From Serilophus lunatus (taxonomy: Eukaryota > Chordata > Aves > Passeriformes > Eurylaimidae): 64,000 nucleotides of DNA. A model generated the notes under the pieces. It ran no database searches. It was not told where the DNA came from and saw nothing but the letters and a program-made list of their open reading frames with translations. Position numbers and translations under genes: made by a program. Positions within the stretch are counted from its first letter, which is position 1, and the number at the start of each line of letters is the position of its first letter. Below, one piece after another: positions 57,019 to 64,000 of this stretch. Location: positions 1,673,718 to 1,737,717 of the forward strand of contig VXBA01002417.1 of assembly GCA_013399895.1 (NCBI GenBank). The letters run 5' to 3'.

Positions 57019-57739
57019 CATATCTAGACTACTTGCAGGGTCTGCAGTTCAATGCTTTTAGAAGAAGTGGAGTTTCTAATTTATAATCCTCCTGAAAACT
57101 CCAGCAGCAAATTCCAGGGTTACAGAACTCACAGGGGCCCACACAGTTTTAGGTCACTTAGTTCAGGAAACATTTAAATCTCCATGGAGTGTGGACAGCC
57201 ATATCCAGTTACATTTCATGATGCCTCAGTATCTGATTTTTGGTTCCATGAGTTCTTCCTGCATAGGTGAATATGATATTTTTGAGTCTATTCAAACCTG
57301 AAAGTCAGGGAATGTGAATTCAAAAGCTAAAGAAATTGTTTCATCCTCCCTAAAGTGAAACTGCTATTGAGTGCCTGTGGCCAAAACAGCCTTCTCCTTC
57401 CAGTTCATCAAGGACAACCTGTCCTTATGCCATGCCAACATTCCTTGCTTCCCATCACATCTCTTGGGTAAGCCCCATAAGCAGTGACCTTGTGACTAAA
57501 TGCCTGCCAGATCTTCTTCCTGGCAAAAGCAGCTGCTACTCTTGGCACATTCAAAAGCCTGTTCAAATTTTAGGAAGTTCTCTATGAGATGTTAATTTTA
57601 TTTTCCTTTAACAGTGGAAAAGCATTTCTCTAGTAAGGAGAAAGACTATGGACTATGGAATTACAAAGTATAAGTGAAGATACTGGTGAGAATAAGAAGC
57701 TTTTACAGCATGGGCTGTCATTCTGCATGCCTTCATTTT

Positions 57740-57774
57740 TGATGATATTTTCTTTTAAAAGAAAAATGTCATCA
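57740..57774. repeat. Near-perfect 17-bp inverted repeat
   Basis: The arm 'tgatgatattttctttt' is followed at once by its near inverse, 'aaaagaaaaatgtcatca', with only two or three differences. It lies within a repeat-free stretch (57720-57860) rich in 'gaattaattc' and 'aaatgcattt' palindromes. It may be a regulatory palindrome or a small cruciform; the stem is AT-rich and weak for a microRNA precursor. Confidence 0.65.
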
Positions 57775-58681
57775 GTCATGTCACCAGGAATTAATTCATT
57801 TTAGTTAAAAATGCATTTGGAAATTAAAGGCAATATATCTGTAAAACTCTGCATTTATACTAGCCTTTTGGTTCCCAGCTTATGTCTGGAAGTATTAAGG
57901 GCCATATACGAAAGCATGTGTTTAGATTACTTAGTATTGTACATAGACAATTAGCAGGAATTTCGAAAGGGTAAATGCACATATAATATTCTGTAAGTGT
58001 AAATGTGATTCTCACTTTTAATGTAGTTTATGTGGTTTTTGGATGGTTCACAATACCGGGCAAAGCTTATTAGACCTTACTCAGAACATACTGTTTGGAT
58101 TTACATTATTTGCTTCCTGGCAGTGAGTGATTTGAAAATCAACCTTGGTGCCTTACTGGCACATAATTGCAATGGAAAACATGGCCCCAGTTTCTTAAAA
58201 TTTTATTTGGGAATTGGCATCAAGTCACTTTTATAAGAGATAATTTTGAGTGTGTGTAAACGCCTCTGCCCCTGCCTTGCACCTGCCTGGTGTTTGGGAG
58301 TGAGCAAAAATTCACCAGCTCATTTCTGTGAAATGGGATCATGGGGAGCCAACAACAAGATATTTCCAGCATGAATTAGGAAAAAAAACCCAAACCCTGG
58401 GTGGGCAGGTGGGCTTTAAAGAGGGATTAATCCCCTACATCTAGATACAGGTGCATGGAAGTGAGAGGTTTTCATCCATGTGTCACCACAGAGAGTCTCT
58501 CTACAGAGAGTGGGCAACCTCTTTCTTACATCTGCAGATGTAAAAATCAGATTTGTATTTCTGGAACACAGTCTAACAATTCATAACTGATGTAAATTTA
58601 CAAGAATGACAGAACAACAATTCCACAGACTATAAACAAACTGGGACAAGGAAGTTTATTTGAGAACTAATGCCCAATCTT

Positions 58682-58684
<3 letters not shown>
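57775..58684. other. Unique DNA, no gene seen
   Basis: Only short frames occur (68 codons at 58030-58236). Four G triplets at 58399-58425 could form a loose G-quadruplex. No repeats are recognised. Confidence 0.45.

Positions 58685-58717
<33 letters not shown>
58685..58717. repeat. Poly-T tract (33 T)
   Basis: This is the longest pure homopolymer in the window. It may be the poly-A tail of a minus-strand retroposed sequence lying to its right, but I recognise no such body and see no clear target-site duplication. The length is likely to vary between individuals and assemblies. Confidence 0.9.
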
Positions 58718-58718
<1 letters not shown>

Positions 58719-59351
58719 AATGTTTCAGTGTTTTGTTTCTAGGTGGGTTTTTAAAGGATAGAGACAGGTTTTGAGGAACATTTTGACTTTGGTGTGAGCC
58801 AGCAATGAACATACTTTTGGTATTAATATTATTTAACATAATGTAATTGCATTAATGCTGGCTAAGTGTATTCCTATTGAAAACTTGTATTGATTGTTAA
58901 TAGTAAAGATGCAGCCTTTTAACACCAAGTGTTGATGCATCGTCTGTGGAAGCTCAGAGTTTTAAGGGCAAGGGCAATTTATACTTGTCAAATCACTTAG
59001 AGAAAATTCCAAGTACATTTAAATTTGCATAGTCAGAAATGTAGAGGGTAATTAGGGATAGGCTCAATATTTGCCCATTTGTCTCTTTTAAATCACAAAC
59101 TTGGAATGATCTGGCTCAAGATTTTCTGTTTGGAAGCAAATTATAAAGAGCAACACAGTCCCCCTTAAGACATGATAAAACGCTTTATGGTCTCATAACA
59201 TCTGAAGTTTGAGGAGGAAAAAAAAGAACCCAAAAATCTATGTCTCATACTAGTTCACAACCTTGCAAAAAATTCTCCAACTGTGTTTCTAAGTCAATAA
59301 AAGGAAAGTTACTTATGAAGAAGTGCTGTCAAATTTAGCAGAATGGAACCT

Positions 59352-59395
59352 ATAGGATTGTGATGATATTAATATAGGATTGTGTTGATATGAAT
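59352..59395. repeat. 22-bp tandem duplication
   Basis: Two adjacent 22-bp units beginning 'ataggattgtg' differ at two positions. This is a recent-looking local duplication. Confidence 0.85.
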
Positions 59396-62300
59396 GAGGG
59401 TCTGTTACTCTAAAAGTACACAGGGATGTCACGGTGTAAAAGTTAACTGAGTTTTCTCTCTGCAGTTTTGCATCAGCCTACAGAGCTCTGAAACAGAGAT
59501 AACCCCTGGGGTAAGGAGAAAAACACAGAGAAACCCTGTATTTGTTAATTTAACAGAGCTTAGAAAAAATAAAAATATGCATATAATGTCAATGAATAAA
59601 AATTGGGATGATAAAGTTTTTTTAAGGACAAATATCCAACCCTTTTTTTCCTTTAACATACTTGAATGTTGGAATGGTTTGTGAAACAAAAACCTAAATG
59701 TTCACCCAGATACTTCAGCACTTGAGTAGCTCAGTGAAATAATGTGAAAATGCAGTTTATCAGTGCCCTGCCTTGGATCCTGCAGCCTATAAGGTTTTCC
59801 CCCTAAAAATTAGAATTCCTGTGATGTCCTTGTGCTGCACACTATGGTGCTGCTGTTTCTCTCACCCTTATCTGGCCCTAACCTGGGAGACCACCATAAG
59901 ATTCATCTTTGAATGTGTAGAATGATGGTTTATTTTTATGTTTGCTCTGGTTTCATTAATTTGTGGATTAGCTGAGGAAAAGAAGCAATTGCACTCGTAC
60001 CCCTTTCAAGTGACATTTGATTCCTTCTATTTTTCTTCATTTCCCTAATATTTGCAGTTCTTTATACATTCCTTCTCTTGCCTTTTCTTTTCTCATTTCT
60101 CAGCCTCCTCTCCTCTCCAAGGACTGCATTTTGACACCCTTAAGCAGTGAATTGGTCTTTGCTTACTGTAGTACTCACATCAATCTTGTGGTCGTGGCTC
60201 TGGCCCTTATTCCTCATTCCATAATAGTTTCCCTTCATCCCCCGCCTCCTCTCTTATCTGTCTTGTAGGAGAATAATGTCTTTCAAAACTTTAGTAAGTG
60301 GGAATAGCTGTGTCTGTGAATATTTATTTGCTATATAAATACTCCAAAGCTTTTTCTTCTTCATGGCCACCCACGTTGCTGCATGTTCCCAGAACATCTC
60401 ATGTTATTTTTCTGTGCAATGAAGCCTCACGTGTTTTGCTAATTTTGCAAAGTAAGGATGTGCTCAGGTTGCTGACATTTTCATCTGCCTTTGGTAAAAA
60501 TGAAGAAAGAAAAATCAAGTGTCCTTCTGTGCCACCTGAAAGTAGAAGGAGAGAGATACACTGCTCGAATGTTGAATTTTGATTTCTCTTGCCCAAATTG
60601 TGCAAACCTTGCGTAACCTCCATATTGGCTGCACTTTGCACAAGGATGGGAGATGTTTATTCCCTGAACCAGCTCTGTAATGTCATATTTTGAGTGAAAA
60701 TCTGAGAGGTCCTTCTTAGAGGATTTCCAGGAAACAGCCTTGCTGATGGACTGCACCCCCCACTTAGGGACAGAGGTTTTTAACTTTCCCACTGTGTAGC
60801 CTTTCCATGTGGTGTAAATGGTTTGCAGTGAGACTCAGAAATGCGCCAATAACTTTTTCTTCCTTGGCCTTACTCTGCAGAAGTGCCTATCCACAAACTC
60901 CTCTTTAAGCACATGAGGACTGGAAAATTCAGTGGGACTATTCATAGTCTTAAAATTAAGCTTGCTATACTTAAGGGCTACAGTGACGTCTTACATCTGG
61001 CTTTCAGCCAGCATCCTGAATATTGTTCATTGATCCTATGACTGGAAAGCAGCCACTTTTTTTTTAGATGGATTTCCTACAGAGACACTGGGAAACCCAT
61101 TCAAAATAACGTTCAGCCATTCGACACTTTGGTGTCTGCTTTGCACTAATGAACTCCTACGTTTAATTTGGTCTTGTCAGGACACACTGTCTCCAGAAAC
61201 CTGAAGTTTAATAGAGATGAAGCAATTTTATTGGTGTAACTGTGAGTAGGAAGTTATCATCAATCTCATCTTCTTCAAGCATAGCTTACAAGGTCTTTCT
61301 AATCTGATCAGCTTTCTTGAACACAGTATGTTGATGACTTGCTTCAAGTCATTCATGTGGAGATATTATACCTACTACATATGATAAAACAATATAAGGC
61401 AGATCAACTGCTTATAATCTAATTAGTTTAGTCTTTTCATTTACAGTTATGCCCTCAGTACAGCTGTGCAAAATTCACATAATTTGTTTCACAGAATTTT
61501 ACACATTTTTCTTTTTGTTTTGTTTAGCTTTATAACTCCAAGATTTCAGCTTCATTTGCAGCTTCAGTGAAATTGCCAGTCCCACCTCCGAAGCATAAGA
61601 AATCAGATATAGTTCTTCTTTTTTCTAAGACTGAATTATTTTCAGGGAGAAAATTAAACCATTTAAAGTCAGAACTTACAGTAAATTCTTTGCTACAAGT
61701 TTTCATGAGAAAATGCCAAGTGGTTCCAACCTAACTCCAGATGTTACAGGTACATCTTTCTGTGAATGGATCTGAGTCAATACTGTGGCATCAGAGATTT
61801 TCATGAACAATCACTAGTTCAGTACTATCAGCACATAACAGACTAAGAGATCTTTCTTGATTCAAATATTCCAGCCTCTGCACAGTTCATGTACGAGACA
61901 TCAATGTAGTTTGTGGTCTTTTTTTCCTTTGGGTGCAGGGATTTGAAAATATTAAAAATATTCATATATACTTTGGCATTATGTTTACTTGCTTAGATTT
62001 TAGTACAAAAACCTATCAAAGCATGAGCATGTACTCAGCTTGAAATGTGCAGAATACCTGTGATGGACTTTAGAAAGGACAAATGCACTCAAAATGTCCG
62101 AAGGACTCCAAATGCACAAAACCCCTCTCAGCTGCTTTGGATTTCCACAATAAAGTAGGTCCAGAAGAGAGAAGTATCAAATTTTGTCTGTTTGTATATA
62201 GGACAATGTCAAAAATGCACTTTACATCTTTTTTGAGCTAAATCTAGTTGAATTCAATTGATTTGTTTAGTTTTAGCATTGACAAAACTAGAAAATATCA

Positions 62301-62610
62301 TTATTTTTTAGTAAATCTCTTTATATGTAAATGAGTGACTCTAAGATAGGGACTGAATTTCTTTCTAGAGTAGATGAAGGATGGATTTGTTCTCATATTT
62401 CTATCTATCTTTGGCAGGGAATACTTTGGCTAAATATAAAGGGTAATGAGAGGATTGTAGCAGAATATATTGTTTTACTTAGATTTCAGATCTGAAAGAG
62501 GGTATTTTACAATCCATGTATTTATATCTGATGGATGAATAACATAGCTTGTATTACTCTTACCCTTCCTTGAAGTGAATGCTTTGAAAATAATATGCTG
62601 GCAAATAATT

Positions 62611-62636
62611 TCTTTTTTTTTCCTTCTTTTTTTTTA
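62611..62636. repeat. Polypyrimidine tract
   Basis: T8-T9 runs are joined by CCTTC. It is not followed by a convincing acceptor and exon. Confidence 0.65.
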
Positions 62637-64000
62637 CCTTGTCCTCTCTCTACTTTGTTGCTTCTTAGTATGCAACAAGCAGAACTAGAGTACTGCCCAG
62701 GACTGCATAAACAATGTTTATTGCTTTTGGTTTAATTTCTTAAGAAAGCAGGAAGTAATTTTTAAAATAGATATTATGGTCAATGGATGTGTTTTATTGG
62801 ATAACACCAATATTAAGAGATTTGAGACCCTCCAATTACAATGCCTTTACTATTTTTTAATGCATTGGCCTTTCTGGTGGGTTGCATTAACATTGGCAGT
62901 ATAATTTATTTAAGATTTGTTGAATGCTTGTTTTAGCTGTTAACATCAGAATAGTAAATTTTATTGACACTAAAAATACATCCAAACTTCTTGTTATTGC
63001 AATGTATTGATTTGATTTCTGGAGCTTACCTGGATTGCTGGAAGGACTCTGCTTCTTCCCTCTTCCATGGCTTTCCATGGTTTCATGGTGCCTCCTAATT
63101 CAGCAGCAGGCTGAATGTGTGTCCACTTCTTCATTTATTCAAGTTTGATATTCTCTTTGTTGTCTTTTCTTGTGGTAATTTGTCGAAATCTTGCAGTTAG
63201 GATGTATGTAACCTTTAATTCAGCCTTTGTTAGCACTTTTGTTTACCTGTAAAGAGTTCTGAAGTTTTCAGGAGGGCACATACTGCTAACAGGAAAACTT
63301 AATTATTCCCCCAGTACCTCAGAGCTCTCACTGACACCCGAGTTACACACTTTGAATGAACTGTGTAACCTTCAACTCCCAGTCAACAGGCTGTGATCCA
63401 CTTCCCAGGTTACAAAGAGCAGGCTTTGGGGTATTATTAACATTATTATGGCTACAAAAACATATGGAAGAGAATCTTTATGTGCTAAACTTGCTTTTCT
63501 CCCTGTCTGTCCCTTCTGCTCCTTCCCTGTGCTTCACTGCCTGTTTTATCCCTGCCATTGAATCTCACCAGGGTAAATTAATCATGTTGCTTTTAGTTTA
63601 AATAATAAAGGGCATCTCCTTATCCTCTCCTAGTACATTTGGTCATGGACTAATTTAATACTGTTATTGCACTCGGTAAGCAATTTTGTTTTCCATACTG
63701 AGATACGGTGTGTGTACATGAGAATATAATTCCAGAAGTATTGGGATGCCTGGATTAGGACACAGCTGACTAATGCAAAGGTATCTGCTGTACATCATGG
63801 TCCCAAAAATCAATGTATAATGTTGTATTGGCAAACCTTTTTGCAGTTTTGGGGAGGACTGCATGACTCCCTGTTTGAAATGAGGAGCCTCAGGCTGCAG
63901 GTTTGGGTTATATGACCCTTTTTCAGATGCTTTTGGTTATATTTTGCAAGCAACTGCTCCAAATTCCTTTGAACTTCAGTACTGCCATGGACCAGGATGG

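Larger units (their letters stand above)
54106..57719. other. Unique DNA, possibly with old repeat scraps
   Basis: No gene is seen. The stretch at about 54200-54340 ('gaagagctcagcacatg', 'caacagatggcacag') faintly resembles a common old amniote repeat, but I cannot name it. A short GAGCT pentanucleotide repeat is at 54418-54436. At 56085-56115 the words 'ccactgacttcagagggctt' recall another old phrase. A T15 run is at 57004-57018. Confidence 0.45.
58718..64000. other. Unique AT-rich DNA, no gene seen
   Basis: No gene or interspersed repeat is recognised. The longest frame is 103 codons (60481-60792, -), overlapped by 80- and 94-codon frames, without resemblance to known proteins. A 22-bp tandem duplication lies at 59352-59395. 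A CRE-like core (TGACGTC, 60984-60990) is in repeat-free DNA. T-rich tracts occur at 62611-62636. Confidence 0.5.

Noticed and set aside
58630..58839. 69-codon minus frame with a lysine run.
   Set aside because: The run is the 33-bp poly-T tract read backwards; no gene.
1..64000. CRISPR arrays, bacterial operons, insertion sequences, rRNA or full-length endogenous retroviruses.
   Set aside because: No spaced direct-repeat array, no ribosome-binding-site/ORF series, no paired long terminal repeats and no retroviral protein motifs were seen. The CR1 and MIR content places the DNA in a bird nuclear genome.

Overview
The window looks like nuclear DNA from a bird. The main evidence is four fragments of the avian/reptilian LINE CR1, three with near-consensus 3'-end sequence or a recognisable piece of the CR1 ORF2 protein, together with worn MIR-type SINE sequence. 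The rest is AT-rich, repeat-poor unique DNA with poly-A/poly-T tracts and short microsatellites. Two ambiguous bases (28489 and 48995) suggest a draft assembly. Nothing resembles a bacterial, plasmid or phage layout: there are no operons, no long open frames, and no rRNA, tRNA or CRISPR array. A songbird is possible from the G-interrupted T tracts, but I cannot name the species.

I find no protein-coding gene that I can defend. The longest open frames run from about 130 to 190 codons, which is expected by chance in 64 kb. The 190-codon minus frame (40663-41235) ends in the remains of the CR1 ORF2 protein. The 166-codon minus frame (19126-19626) runs into lysine codons made by a poly-A tract. 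The window is best read as intergenic DNA or the inside of one or more very large introns, a setting where birds often keep regulatory DNA of developmental genes.

Layout. 1-5684: unique AT-rich DNA. 5685-9262: CR1 copy A, a MIR-like SINE with an internal triplication, and CR1 copy B. 9263-19211: unique DNA with two possible regulatory stretches (10495-10800 and 11890-12150), a minus-strand MIR remnant and a 61-bp ancient palindromic repeat (15708-15768). 19212-19720: double poly-T tract followed by a CpG-rich block, the most exon-like place in the window. 19721-29230: unique DNA with a CpG micro-cluster (25196-25288) and several regulatory-looking stretches; the densest run of homeodomain-type TAATTG/CAATTA cores is at 28780-29140. 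29231-40582: unique DNA with simple repeats. 40583-40862: CR1 copy C. 40863-53654: unique DNA. 53655-54105: old CR1 copy D. 54106-64000: unique DNA with a 33-bp poly-T, a hairpin and a 22-bp tandem duplication.

There is no set of genes here whose joint function can be described, and I saw no evidence of a new biological system. The places most worth testing are the 19290-19645 block, the 28780-29140 motif cluster and the fossil palindrome at 15708-15768. Regulatory calls are inferences from motif content only; none could be checked for conservation.
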